NCBI GenBank assembly: GCA_040877415.1
Contig: JBBDNV010000035.1
Location: forward strand, 1 to 37,334
Direction of reading: 5' to 3'
Length of the DNA stretch: 37,334 nt
From: JBBDNV01 sp040877415
Lineage (GTDB): Bacteria; Planctomycetota; Planctomycetia; Pirellulales; PALSA-1355
The position numbers and the translations under genes are program-made. Under the pieces are notes generated by a model. It did not search any database, had not been told where the DNA came from, and saw nothing but the letters and a program-made list of their open reading frames with translations. Positions within the stretch are counted from its first letter, which is position 1, and the number at the start of each line of letters is the position of its first letter. This document shows, piece after piece, positions 7,808 through 15,680 of the stretch.

Positions 7808-8404
7808 TCAATCTCCAACGTGACGATCGTCGTTCCACAAACGAATGACCGGCTCGTTCAGATTATGTTCATAGCCGACGATGCTCAACGTCGCAGTGCT
7901 CAACAGCAGGTATCTGCCGGCCGCCGGTTCGAGCCCCAGCCACCGCGCGGCAAACAGGCGAAAAAAATGGCCGCTGGAAAACACGAGCACGTTGTGGCCG
8001 ATCGCGCGCAATTGCTCGATGACGCGGTCGGCCCGGCGAGCCACGTCGGCGGGCGATTCGCCCCCCGGGCAGCCGTCGCGAAACAATTGCCAGTCCGGCC
8101 GCCCGCGGCGAATGTCGACCGTCTTTTTTCCTTCGTACTGGCCGTAGTCCCATTCCAGCAGTTCGTCGAGCTCCTCGGCCTGCGCGCCGAAACCGGCCAG
8201 CTCGCACGTGCGCCGCGTGCGCGCAAGCGGGCTCGTGAACACGCGGGCAAACTTCTCGTCGCCGATCAGCTTTCCCAGCCGGCGCGCGTTGGCTTCGCCG
8301 CGCTCGGTGAGCGGCAAATCGGTGCGGCCCGTGTGCTGGCCGCTTTTCGTCCAGGCCGTTTCGCCGTGTCGCGCCATGTAAATGCAAGGCCACGCGGTGC
8401 TCAC
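7808..8404 (-). CDS. Histidine phosphatase family protein (phosphoglycerate mutase-like)
   Basis: 198 residues. The family signature 'RHGET' gives the phospho-accepting His13 with Arg12; Arg62 in 'SPLARTRRT', Glu84 in 'LEWDYGQYEG' and His146 in 'SSGHFFR' complete the usual pocket. The sequence looks closest to small-molecule phosphatases of the GpmB/CobC type rather than true dPGM, because the dPGM insertions are absent. The start was set at GTG 8404, seven bases after GGAG and 32 bases past the rpiA stop; a longer frame would overlap rpiA. In this operon a sugar-phosphate substrate is plausible but not shown. Confidence 0.85.
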   Translation of the reverse strand: MSTAWPCIYMARHGETAWTKSGQHTGRTDLPLTERGEANARRLGKLIGDEKFARVFTSPLARTRRTCELAGFGAQAEELDELLEWDYGQYEGKKTVDIRRGRPDWQLFRDGCPGGESPADVARRADRVIEQLRAIGHNVLVFSSGHFFRLFAARWLGLEPAAGRYLLLSTATLSIVGYEHNLNEPVIRLWNDDRHVGD

Positions 8405-8436
8405 GATTTTGCTCCGATCGCGCGCGACGGTTGTCG

Positions 8437-9123
8437 CTATTCCGCTTCCCGCACCTCGACCCGGTTGTCGTCCATCCACACCAGCACGGTCGGCTTCATG
8501 TCGAGAAACAGGCCCGTGCCCACGACGCCCGGAATGGCACGCAGGTCACGTTCCAAATCCCCCGGCCGATCGAGCGGCGCGATTCCGCAATCGAGAATAT
8601 AGTTGCCGTTGTCCGTCAGGTGCAGCCGGCCTTCGTCGCGTCGAACGTGGGGCTCGCAACCGAGCGCTTTGAGCGCCCGCTCGCAGACGCTCAAGGCAAA
8701 CGGCACAATCTCCACGGGCAGCTTACCGCGCGATCCCAGCACGGGCACGATCTTTTCCTCTCCGACCAGGATGACCAGGCGTTTGGACGCCGCGGCCACG
8801 ATCTTTTCGCGCACCAGTGCCCCGCCGTAACCCTTGATCAGATCAAGCCGCGGATCAACTTCGTCGGCGCCGTCGACGTCGATTTCCAGCACCGGACATT
8901 CGTCGAGCGTCACGAGCGGAATCCCCAGGCGAGCGGCCAACTCGGCGCTTTCGCGCGAAGTGGGCACGCCGCGCACGCGGAATCCGCCGCGCACACGTTC
9001 CGCCAGCGCGTGCAAGAAGGCCGTCGCCGCGTGACCGGTGCCCAATCCGATCGCGCTGCCGTCGGGGACCATCTCCAGGGCCCGCTCGGCGATCGCACGC
9101 AGTTCGTTCGGATCGGTCGTCAT
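8437..9123 (-). CDS. rpiA: Ribose-5-phosphate isomerase A
   Basis: 228 residues, the family's usual size. It interconverts ribulose-5-phosphate and ribose-5-phosphate in the pentose phosphate pathway. Clear motifs are 'GLGTGHA' at 26-32 (phosphate loop), 'DGADEVDP' at 84-91 (catalytic Asp region), 'KGYGGALVREK' at 97-107 (catalytic Glu and Lys), and 'DNGNYILD' in the second half. It acts directly after Gnd, whose gene lies two genes upstream, and is 28 bases from the end of zwf. Confidence 0.96.
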   Translation of the reverse strand: MTTDPNELRAIAERALEMVPDGSAIGLGTGHAATAFLHALAERVRGGFRVRGVPTSRESAELAARLGIPLVTLDECPVLEIDVDGADEVDPRLDLIKGYGGALVREKIVAAASKRLVILVGEEKIVPVLGSRGKLPVEIVPFALSVCERALKALGCEPHVRRDEGRLHLTDNGNYILDCGIAPLDRPGDLERDLRAIPGVVGTGLFLDMKPTVLVWMDDNRVEVREAE

Positions 9124-9151
9124 GGCTTCGTCAATTCAATGCTGCCGCGCC

Positions 9152-10522
9152 CTAATTCGTCACCGGTTCGTGCCAGCCGCCGGGGGGCACGAGCGACGTT
9201 TCGGCCGACTTGGGGCCCCAACTGCCCGGCTCATACGGCTCGACGGGAACTTGGTTGCCTAAAACGGGCTCGACGATTCGCCAGGCCGCCTCGACCGAGT
9301 CTTCCCGGGCGAACAACGTGGCGTCTCCCTTGAGCGCATCGCCCAACAGGCGTTCGTACGCGCCCATTTCGTCCCCCTGGGGATAATGGCTCAGCAAGAG
9401 CTCCACGGCTTCGCCGGCGATTTTTTCGCCGGGCGTCTTGATCATGGCACCCAGCGCGATCGACATTTCCGGATTGACGCGGAAGCGCCAGTGGTTGGGC
9501 GCGAGCTCGGCGTCGCCGATCGCCGGCGGCAAGTCGAGCTCGACGTAGACTTCGGTGCACGTGACGGGCAGGCATTTTCCCGCGCGGATATAAATCGGCA
9601 CGCCCTTCCAACGCCACGAATCGATTTCCAGCACAAGCGCGACGAACGTTTCGACCTGCGAGTCGGCCGCCACGCCGTGTTCGTCGCGGTAGCCGCGAAA
9701 CTGTCCGCGCACTACGTTCCGCGGACTTAAGGGCGGAATGGATTTGAACACCTTGACCTTTTCGTCGCGAATCGATTCGCTGTCGGTTCCGGCCGGGGCC
9801 TCCATGGTCAGAATGGCCAGGACCTGCAACAGATGATTCTGCACGACGTCGCGAATCGCTCCGGCTTCTTCGTAGAACGTGCCGCGCCCTTCGACGCCGA
9901 ACGATTCGGCCATCGTGATTTGCACGCTGCGCACGAAGTGCCGGTTCCAAACCGGCTCCAGAAACGCGTTGGAAAAGCGAAAGAAGAGCAGGTTCTGCAC
10001 CGGCTCTTTGCCCAGGAAATGATCGATGCGGAAAATCGACGACTCGTCAAAATTGCCCAACAGCACCTTGTTCAGCGCCCCCGCGCTGGCCAGGTCGCGC
10101 CCGAACGGCTTTTCGACGATCACCCGCGCGCCCGCGGCGCAGCCCGATTTGCCCAATTGTTCGACCACCACGGGAAACAGCACCGGCGGAATCGCCAGAT
10201 AGTGGGCCGGCCGCTGGGCCCCACCCAACAGCGAGCGCAGCGTTTGGAAAGTGACCGGGTCCTCGTAATCGCCGTCGACGTATTTCAACAGCGACGAGAG
10301 CCGATCGAATGCCTGCGCATCCACCCCGCCATGTTTCTCCAGGCTGTCGCGGGCCCGGGCCTTCAGTTCGTCGAGCTTCCAGCCGCTTTTGGCGACGCCG
10401 ACAACCGGCACGTTCAAGTGAGCGTGCTTGATCATCGACTGCAGGGCCGGAAAGATCTTTTTATAAGCCAGATCGCCGGTCGCACCGAAGAAAACCAACG
10501 CATCCGAATGCGAAGCGGTCAT
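9152..10522 (-). CDS. zwf: Glucose-6-phosphate dehydrogenase
   Basis: 456 residues. It oxidises glucose-6-phosphate to 6-phosphogluconolactone with NAD(P)+. Visible are the Rossmann entry 'GATGDLAYKK' at 13-22, 'EKPFG' at 137-141, and the signature 'DHFLGKE' at 167-173 with the catalytic histidine; Phe replaces the usual Tyr, which the signature allows. The protein is somewhat shorter than the E. coli enzyme (about 490). The start is ATG 10522 with AAGGAG upstream; a longer frame exists but its extra residues come from the heptanucleotide repeat region and are not expected to be translated. No lactonase (pgl) gene is next to it. Confidence 0.95.
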   Translation of the reverse strand: MTASHSDALVFFGATGDLAYKKIFPALQSMIKHAHLNVPVVGVAKSGWKLDELKARARDSLEKHGGVDAQAFDRLSSLLKYVDGDYEDPVTFQTLRSLLGGAQRPAHYLAIPPVLFPVVVEQLGKSGCAAGARVIVEKPFGRDLASAGALNKVLLGNFDESSIFRIDHFLGKEPVQNLLFFRFSNAFLEPVWNRHFVRSVQITMAESFGVEGRGTFYEEAGAIRDVVQNHLLQVLAILTMEAPAGTDSESIRDEKVKVFKSIPPLSPRNVVRGQFRGYRDEHGVAADSQVETFVALVLEIDSWRWKGVPIYIRAGKCLPVTCTEVYVELDLPPAIGDAELAPNHWRFRVNPEMSIALGAMIKTPGEKIAGEAVELLLSHYPQGDEMGAYERLLGDALKGDATLFAREDSVEAAWRIVEPVLGNQVPVEPYEPGSWGPKSAETSLVPPGGWHEPVTN

Positions 10523-10538
10523 CAGGCTCTCCTTAATT

Positions 10539-10633
10539 GAAGGCAGAAGGATGAAGGATGAATAAACAACCAAGGCGAATGTTGGCGCGAGGGTTTTTCC
10601 TTCTGCCTTCATCCTTCATCCTTCTGCCTTCAT
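10539..10633. repeat. Heptanucleotide repeat forming a 24-bp perfect inverted repeat
   Basis: Left block 10539-10562 is made of GAAGGCA and GAAGGAT heptads; right block 10599-10633 is five heptads of CCTTCTG/CCTTCAT. Bases 10539-10562 and 10608-10631 are perfect reverse complements, separated by ~45 bases. The array lies between gnd and zwf, and the gnd stop codon (10630-10632) lies inside it. It could fold as a strong mRNA hairpin and reduce zwf expression relative to gnd. The same CAGAAGG heptad recurs at 27156-27187. Confidence 0.85.
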
Positions 10634-11643
10634 CCTTTCCTCTCGTGGTGTCCGCCGAATTCGTAGCGCATGGCCGAAAGCAGCTTGTCGGCGAAATCGG
10701 ATTCGCCGCGCGAGGCGAACCGCTCGTACAGCGCGGTCGTCAACACCGGCACGGGCACGGCCTCGTCGATCGCGGCTTTGATCGTCCAGCGGCCTTCGCC
10801 CGAATCGGACACGCGGCCGGCGAATTCGGACAACTGCGCGTCCTTCGCCAGGGCCGCGGCCGTCAAATCCAACAGCCACGAGCCAATCACGCTGCCGCGC
10901 CGCCACACTTCGGTTACGTCGGCCAGATTGATGTCGTACTGGTAATGCTCCGGATTGCGCAGCGGCGTGGTTTCGGCATCCACCGTCTGGCTCCGCTTGC
11001 CGATGTTGGCTTCGCGCAGCACGGCCAGTCCCTCGGCATAGGCGGCCATCACGCCGTATTCGATGCCGTTGTGCACCATCTTGACAAAGTGGCCCGCGCC
11101 GTTGGGTCCGCAGTGCAAATAGCCGTGCTCGGCGGTGCCGCCGATTTTCTCGCGGCCCGGCGTGCGCGGCGCTTCGTCGATCGAAGGGGCCAGGGTGGCG
11201 AAGATCGGATCGAGCCGCTTGACGATTTCCGGCTCGCCGCCGATCATCTGGCAATAACCGCGCGCAAGGCCCCACACGCCGCCGCTGACGCCCACGTCGA
11301 CGTAATGCAGGCTCTTCTTTTTTAGCGCGGCGGCGCGGCGCAGATCGTCGATGTAATAGGAGTTGCCCCCGTCGATCAGGATGTCGCCCCCTTCCAGGCG
11401 GTCCTCGAAATCGGCGATCGTCTTGTCGACCGCTCCGGCGGGCACCATCAGCCAGACGGCCCGGGGCTTTTTCAATTTGGCGACGAAGTCATCGATCGAT
11501 GTGGCGCCGGTGGCTCCTTCTTTGGCCATTCCCGCGACGGCGTCGGCGTGAATGTCGAAGGCGACGCACTCGTGGCCGCCTTGGACGAGCCGCCGCACCA
11601 TGTTGGCCCCCATCCGCCCCAGTCCGACCATTCCGAGCTGCAT
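10630..11643 (-). CDS. gnd: 6-phosphogluconate dehydrogenase, decarboxylating (short GndA/YqeC type)
   Basis: 337 residues, matching the short form of the family (about 300-340) rather than the 470-residue E. coli form. It converts 6-phosphogluconate to ribulose-5-phosphate and CO2. Motifs are the Rossmann loop 'GLGRMG' at 7-12, 'MVPAG' near 66-70, 'DGGNS', 'VGVSGGVWGL', and 'GPNGAGHFVKMVHNGIEYG' with the catalytic lysine. Short forms are often NAD-preferring, which is an inference here. First gene of the operon, with AAGGAG seven bases before the ATG. The C-terminal 'KG' and stop are built from the repeat downstream. Confidence 0.95.
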   Translation of the reverse strand: MQLGMVGLGRMGANMVRRLVQGGHECVAFDIHADAVAGMAKEGATGATSIDDFVAKLKKPRAVWLMVPAGAVDKTIADFEDRLEGGDILIDGGNSYYIDDLRRAAALKKKSLHYVDVGVSGGVWGLARGYCQMIGGEPEIVKRLDPIFATLAPSIDEAPRTPGREKIGGTAEHGYLHCGPNGAGHFVKMVHNGIEYGVMAAYAEGLAVLREANIGKRSQTVDAETTPLRNPEHYQYDINLADVTEVWRRGSVIGSWLLDLTAAALAKDAQLSEFAGRVSDSGEGRWTIKAAIDEAVPVPVLTTALYERFASRGESDFADKLLSAMRYEFGGHHERKG

Positions 11644-11723
11644 CTTGGGTCTCCTTATTCAGGTGCCGAAAGTGCCGTCTGGCGCGCCACGAGAGTGCGG
11701 GGCCGCTCTGAACGCCGTCCCAT

Positions 11724-11752
11724 AGAATAACGCGCGCCAGCGGCGGCGGCAA
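11724..11752 (-). promoter_or_regulatory. Candidate promoter of the sugar-phosphate operon
   Basis: On the minus strand, TTGCCG, 17 bases, TATTCT (4/6 matches to each sigma-70 hexamer), about 80 bases before the gnd ATG. It is the only good candidate between gnd and the terminator-like hairpin at 11814-11869. Confidence 0.4.
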
Positions 11753-11813
11753 AAGTCGCCGACTTCCGCGGAAGATAGTCAGACGCAGCCGGCGCGCTGT
11801 GATGAAATCGAAA

Positions 11814-11869
11814 GCGGGGCAGTCTCCCCGAATGCACCGATCAATCGGCATTCGAGGCGACTGCCCCGC
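11814..11869 (-). terminator. Long hairpin, likely terminator of the redoxin gene
   Basis: An 11-bp perfect stem GCGGGGCAGTC/GACTGCCCCGC, a four-base internal loop, a second stem CGAATGC/GCATTCG, and an apical CCGAT-CA-ATCGG. On the minus strand it is followed by TTTCGATTTC and begins 40 bases after the redoxin gene stop. The size and symmetry suggest it is also a dispersed repeat. Confidence 0.55.
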
Positions 11870-11909
11870 GAGCGTTTGGCGGAATATCGCGCTTTCGACG
11901 CTGCGCGCT

Positions 11910-14000
11910 TTAGTCGCGGCCGCGCCGTCCGGAAAACAGCTTCATAATCGTGGTCAGCTCCTCCTCGGTGACGGCGCCGTCGCCATTGGTGTCAACCAGC
12001 GAGAAGCGTTCCTTGAGCCGGCCGGGCAGCTCGTCCTTCGTGAGCTTGCCGTCGCCGTCGGCGTCCAGCGCGGCAAAAAACTGCTTGGGCTCGAACTCGG
12101 GACGACCGCCCGACGGTCTCGCCGGCATCTTGCCCTTGGGAAACACCTCGACGTAGAAGCCGATCATCATCTCTTCCCACGTCTGGTCGCCCCAACTGAC
12201 CGTCTTGGACGGATCCGGATTCGACAGGTTGTTCTCCGAGTTGTCCCAATGGGCCGTGCACAACAGCGTCGTGCCTTTGGGCATCAGCTTGGGCTCTTTG
12301 AATTGGTAGGTGGTTTGCCAATTGAAGTCGTACGCCGGCACGTCGAGCAGAATCTCCTTCTCGCCGTCGGGATACGTGGCTTCATAGCGGAACGCCTTGC
12401 CGCGCGTGTGCATGTGCGGCGTCAGGTTGGCGATCAGCGTGTCCTCGTCGAACGTCGTTTTGGCCGTCGCCTGGTAGTCGGACGCGCCCGGTGGAATGTT
12501 GAAGAACGGATTCATCACCGACGTGCTGCGGGCCACGTGCTTGACCTTTTCCGGATCGGCATATTTGAATCCGACGAAGCTGCGATCCTTGGCTGGCGTG
12601 CCATTGGGAGTGTAATGCAACTGGAAGACCAACTTCGAGCCGGCCTTCACGTGCATGGCGGTCGTGCCGTCGGTGTGCAGCAAGGGATTCATTCCGGGCG
12701 CGTATCCGGCGATGAGGTTGCCGCCGCCGATTCCGCCGCCGCGATCGCCACGCCCACCGTCGCCACGTCCGCCGTCGCCACGCCCGCCGCGCGGCGGACC
12801 AACGCCCTGCTCGCCGCGTCCCCGATCGCGGTCCGGCCCCCGGCGGTTGTTAAAGGCGCTTTGGTCCAACTCGGGCGGGGCCACCAGGACGAGAATATGG
12901 TGCACCGTCTCCAGGCTCTCGGGCTTGGCTTCGGCCGCCATGATCCACTTGTCTTCGGTCCAGCCGGGGTCGACCACGAAGTGGTAATAGTCCACCACGC
13001 CTTCGGCCGGCACGTCCACGGGCTCGTCGCGCATGTAAACGATTTCGTCCGGCTCGCCGATCGTCCAACCTTCAAAAAACTCCCTCGGCGGAGGCAATTC
13101 GGACGGATCGCCCTCGGGACACCCGTTGTCGACCCAGGTTGCGATCAGTTGTTTGTCCTTGTCCATCAGGCTCACGTCGTTGGAAAAATGACCGTACTTC
13201 GGATCGGCGTGCCAGGGAGGCATGCGGCCCTGATCCACCACTTCGCGGATCATCTCGCCCCAGCCGACGACATCGTCGTAGCTGGTCATTGCGAACGGCC
13301 CGATGCGGCCCTTGCGATGACACTCCAGGCAATTGGCCTGAAAGATCCGCGCGATCTGGTTGCTGTAGGTCACTTCCGATTTGACGTTCGCTTCGCGCAC
13401 GCGGCCGATGTGGCAACCCAGCGCCTTGGTGGTCGGCACGCTCACGCTCTTGCCGGCCAGCAACTCGTCGACGGCCGCGACCAGGTCTTTTCGCGTCGGT
13501 TCGGGCCGATGGTAGCCTACGCTGTCGGCGAAACCATACTGATCGTCGATCCGCCCCCAGTAGCGCACCACGCGATCCTTGTCGAGCACGAACGCCTCGG
13601 GCGTGCGGATGGCGGCAAAACGGTCCGCCACGGCGTTGCCTGTGTCCTTGAGGATCGGAAACTTGATGTTGTGCCGCTGGGCGTACGCGGAAATCTCCTG
13701 TATCGAGTCTTGCTGATTCGAGTCGATGCCCACGATCGCCACGCGCGAGCCGTCAAACTTCCCGGCCAGCTCCGCCAGCCGCGGAGCATAAAGCTTGGCC
13801 AGCGGGCACTCGGTGCCTAGAAAGACGACGACCACGACGTCCTGATCGAAATCCGCCAGCGAGTAGTCCTTGCCGAACTGGCTTTTGAGCGAAAAATCGT
13901 CGATCTTCATGCCGACGCGTTTGACTTCGGCGGCCTGCGCGCCCGAGACGGCCAGCACGGTGGCAACCGTCAGAATCCAGACCAGAGGTGAATAACGCAT
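11910..14000 (-). CDS. Secreted redoxin / c-type haem / copper-monooxygenase-like / EF-hand protein
   Basis: 696 residues after choosing ATG 14000 (AAGGAG upstream, directly before a signal peptide ending AQA). Domains in order: AhpC/TSA-type redoxin at ~25-190, with one candidate cysteine in 'GTECPL' (Cys65) instead of a CxxC pair; a haem c site 'CLECH' at 224-228 with a possible axial Met260 in 'GRMPPWH'; a region resembling copper type II ascorbate-dependent monooxygenases, with 'VHH' at 366-368, His462 and 'HMH' at 529-531; a Gly/Arg/Asp-rich linker at ~386-428; and two EF-hand loops, DADGDGKLTKDEL (646-658) and DTNGDGAVTEEEL (670-682). It is probably a periplasmic redox protein; the reaction is unknown. 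Related multidomain proteins occur in planctomycetes. Confidence 0.8.
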   Translation of the reverse strand: MRYSPLVWILTVATVLAVSGAQAAEVKRVGMKIDDFSLKSQFGKDYSLADFDQDVVVVVFLGTECPLAKLYAPRLAELAGKFDGSRVAIVGIDSNQQDSIQEISAYAQRHNIKFPILKDTGNAVADRFAAIRTPEAFVLDKDRVVRYWGRIDDQYGFADSVGYHRPEPTRKDLVAAVDELLAGKSVSVPTTKALGCHIGRVREANVKSEVTYSNQIARIFQANCLECHRKGRIGPFAMTSYDDVVGWGEMIREVVDQGRMPPWHADPKYGHFSNDVSLMDKDKQLIATWVDNGCPEGDPSELPPPREFFEGWTIGEPDEIVYMRDEPVDVPAEGVVDYYHFVVDPGWTEDKWIMAAEAKPESLETVHHILVLVAPPELDQSAFNNRRGPDRDRGRGEQGVGPPRGGRGDGGRGDGGRGDRGGGIGGGNLIAGYAPGMNPLLHTDGTTAMHVKAGSKLVFQLHYTPNGTPAKDRSFVGFKYADPEKVKHVARSTSVMNPFFNIPPGASDYQATAKTTFDEDTLIANLTPHMHTRGKAFRYEATYPDGEKEILLDVPAYDFNWQTTYQFKEPKLMPKGTTLLCTAHWDNSENNLSNPDPSKTVSWGDQTWEEMMIGFYVEVFPKGKMPARPSGGRPEFEPKQFFAALDADGDGKLTKDELPGRLKERFSLVDTNGDGAVTEEELTTIMKLFSGRRGRD
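12735..12792 (-). repeat. In-frame tandem repeat encoding the RGDGG linker
   Basis: Short direct repeats built on CCGTCGCCACG encode consecutive Arg-Gly-Asp-Gly-Gly units in the middle of the copper-monooxygenase-like part of the redoxin protein. The linker interrupts that region between the 'VHH' and the later histidine motifs, so its length may vary between strains. Confidence 0.7.
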
Positions 14001-14079
14001 GACAGTCTCCTTAGTGAATCGATAGCGGAAGGAGGCCGCTGGGGGGATTCGCGGACCAAAGCGAACGCGGCAAGCGGGC

Positions 14080-14109
14080 ATTATAGCGGCCCGGGCGGGC
14101 GAAAGCCAA
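14080..14109 (-). promoter_or_regulatory. Candidate promoter of the redoxin gene
   Basis: On the minus strand, TTGGCT, 18 bases, then a perfect TATAAT, about 80 bases before the ATG at 14000. Confidence 0.5.
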
Positions 14110-14191
14110 CGGAATCGACTCCCCGCTGACTCCCCACACGCATTCACCCGCCCCCTGTTTGCCTGGTTCTCCGCTGAGGGCGTTTGTCGCG

Positions 14192-14220
14192 TTGACTGGT
14201 CCGGCGCCGGCCGATACCAT
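14192..14220 (+). promoter_or_regulatory. Candidate promoter of the MscK-like gene
   Basis: TTGACT, 17 bases, TACCAT, 65 bases before the ATG at 14285. It is arranged back to back with the redoxin promoter in the divergent intergenic region. Confidence 0.45.
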
Positions 14221-14284
14221 CTGCGGCCCCCCCTGGGGTTCACGATTGTCTGAGGTCGGCAATTGGCAGTGGAGGAAGCGCAAA

Positions 14285-15556
14285 ATGCGGCCTGGCCGTT
14301 TTTGTGTACTCGTTTGGTGGCTGTTCGCCGCGGCGTGTCTGTGGCCTTGGGAAGTCCGGGCTCAGATCACCGCGATCGACGATTTTCTGGGGCGCTCCCG
14401 GCCGGCCGAAACGGCCGCCAAGCCGGCCGGCGAACAACCGACCCAGCAGGCGGCCGAGCTGCAAGCCAAACGGGCCGCGATTGCCGAGCGGCTCTCGGTC
14501 GCCCTGCGAACCTTGGAGTCGACCGACAACCCCGCTCCCGCCGACGGCCAAAGTGGCGAAGTCGAGCGGCTCAAGCGCTTGGGCGGCCTCTACGCGCAGC
14601 AGCAGGCCGCGGCGACCCGCGGCGCGGAACTCGAAGCCAAAAAGCAACAGGCCCACGAGCGATTGGCTCGCTTGCGCGAAAAGGGGGTCGGCGAGCCGCC
14701 GTATTCGTTCTTCCTGTTGGACGAGCTTCGCGACGAGCTAGAGACACTCACCGGGCGCGCCGAGAGTGCCAAGGCGGCGACGGGTGGCGCGACCGATTCG
14801 CTGCGGGACGCCAAGGCGGCCGTCGACGAGGCCCACCGCAAACGCCGCCAGGCCGCCGAATCGCAACCGGCGAGCAAACAGCCCGAGGTCAACGCCGCCC
14901 GGCCCTCGCTGAAACTGTTGGAACAGGACGCCCAGATCGCCAACGAGCAATTCAAGCTGCGGCAAACCGAGCTGGCCATCGAAAGGCTCAACAAGCTAGT
15001 CATCGAGCTGTCGATCGCGCTGGTGAAAGAAAAGATCGAACGCGTGGCTCCCCAGGTGACGCTGTCCGATGAGGAACAGCAGGAAAAACTGGTCGAGCTG
15101 GACAAGGAGGAGGCCGAGATCATCGTGCCCAACAGCTCGTTTCTGGAGCGCAACGTCGTCAATTGGACGCTTTCCGACAAGCGCGTGCGTTGCACCATTT
15201 CCGTGGGCCTGGCCTACGGTTCGCCGACGCGCGAAGTGGCCCGCTGGCTCAAAAAGGCCGCCCTGGAACACGGCCAGGTGCTCGAGCGTCCCGAGCCGTT
15301 CGTGTGGTTCGTCAACTTTGGCGACAACGCTCTCGAGTTCGAGCTGCACTACTGGATTCAAATCCGCGCCATGTCGGAACGGCGCCGCATCGAAAGCGAC
15401 CTGCGCTTCATCATCGACCAGTATTTTCGCGAGGCCGGACTGGTCATCGCCTTCCCGCAGCGCGATTTGCACCTGTCGAACCTGGAGCCCCTCAAAGTCG
15501 CCCTGCTCCCCGCGGACGAAGCCCGAGCAGAGCAGCAAGCCTTCGAAGCCGCGTGA
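14285..15556 (+). CDS. MscK/MscS-like protein lacking the membrane domain
   Basis: 423 residues. It has a signal peptide (cleavage after VRA, ~26), a Gln/Ala-rich coiled-coil region at ~55-275 like the periplasmic part of MscK/KefA channels, and then the cytoplasmic C-terminal part of MscS from ~279: 'IIVPNSSFLERNVVNWTLSD', 'VGLAYGSP', 'FGDNALEFELHYWI', and 'FPQRDLHL'. The transmembrane helices and pore helix that should lie between the two parts are absent; the join is at residue ~278 (base ~15118). A normal MscS fold cannot place these two parts on the same side of a membrane, so the protein is probably the product of an internal in-frame deletion, or a soluble derivative. GGAGG precedes the ATG. 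Confidence 0.78.
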   Translation: MRPGRFCVLVWWLFAAACLWPWEVRAQITAIDDFLGRSRPAETAAKPAGEQPTQQAAELQAKRAAIAERLSVALRTLESTDNPAPADGQSGEVERLKRLGGLYAQQQAAATRGAELEAKKQQAHERLARLREKGVGEPPYSFFLLDELRDELETLTGRAESAKAATGGATDSLRDAKAAVDEAHRKRRQAAESQPASKQPEVNAARPSLKLLEQDAQIANEQFKLRQTELAIERLNKLVIELSIALVKEKIERVAPQVTLSDEEQQEKLVELDKEEAEIIVPNSSFLERNVVNWTLSDKRVRCTISVGLAYGSPTREVARWLKKAALEHGQVLERPEPFVWFVNFGDNALEFELHYWIQIRAMSERRRIESDLRFIIDQYFREAGLVIAFPQRDLHLSNLEPLKVALLPADEARAEQQAFEAA

Positions 15557-15605
15557 CGGCGGGAGCGGCCGGCGAATCGTTCACCCGTGCTGCGGGGTGC
15601 CACTT

Positions 15606-15661
15606 GGTGCCACTGCTTGCTTGCCAAGCGGTGCCTATTTCACCGTGCCACCGGTGGTGCC
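15606..15661. repeat. Dispersed TGCCACTG-type hairpin repeats
   Basis: CACTGCTTG-CTTGC-CAAGCGGTG folds as a hairpin within 15606-15635, followed by the palindrome CCACCGGTGG at 15648-15657. Elements of this 'GTGCCACTGCTTGC' kind are recalled as frequent intergenic repeats in Pirellulales. They separate the MscK-like gene from the convergent small gene. Confidence 0.55.
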
Positions 15662-15680
15662 AGTCCACCCGTGCCGTGAT

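Noticed and set aside
10523..10612. N-terminal extension of zwf starting at 10612
   Set aside because: The added residues come from the heptad repeat region and the ATG at 10522 has a clear AAGGAG in front of it and starts the Rossmann fold properly.
12735..12792. CRISPR-like direct repeats
   Set aside because: The short repeats have no spacers of uniform length and are in frame with the RGDGG linker; no cas gene is present.
11799..13820. 673-residue plus-strand open frame opposite the redoxin gene
   Set aside because: It lies antisense to a gene with clear domains and a good ribosome-binding site; its composition is what high-GC antisense frames produce.
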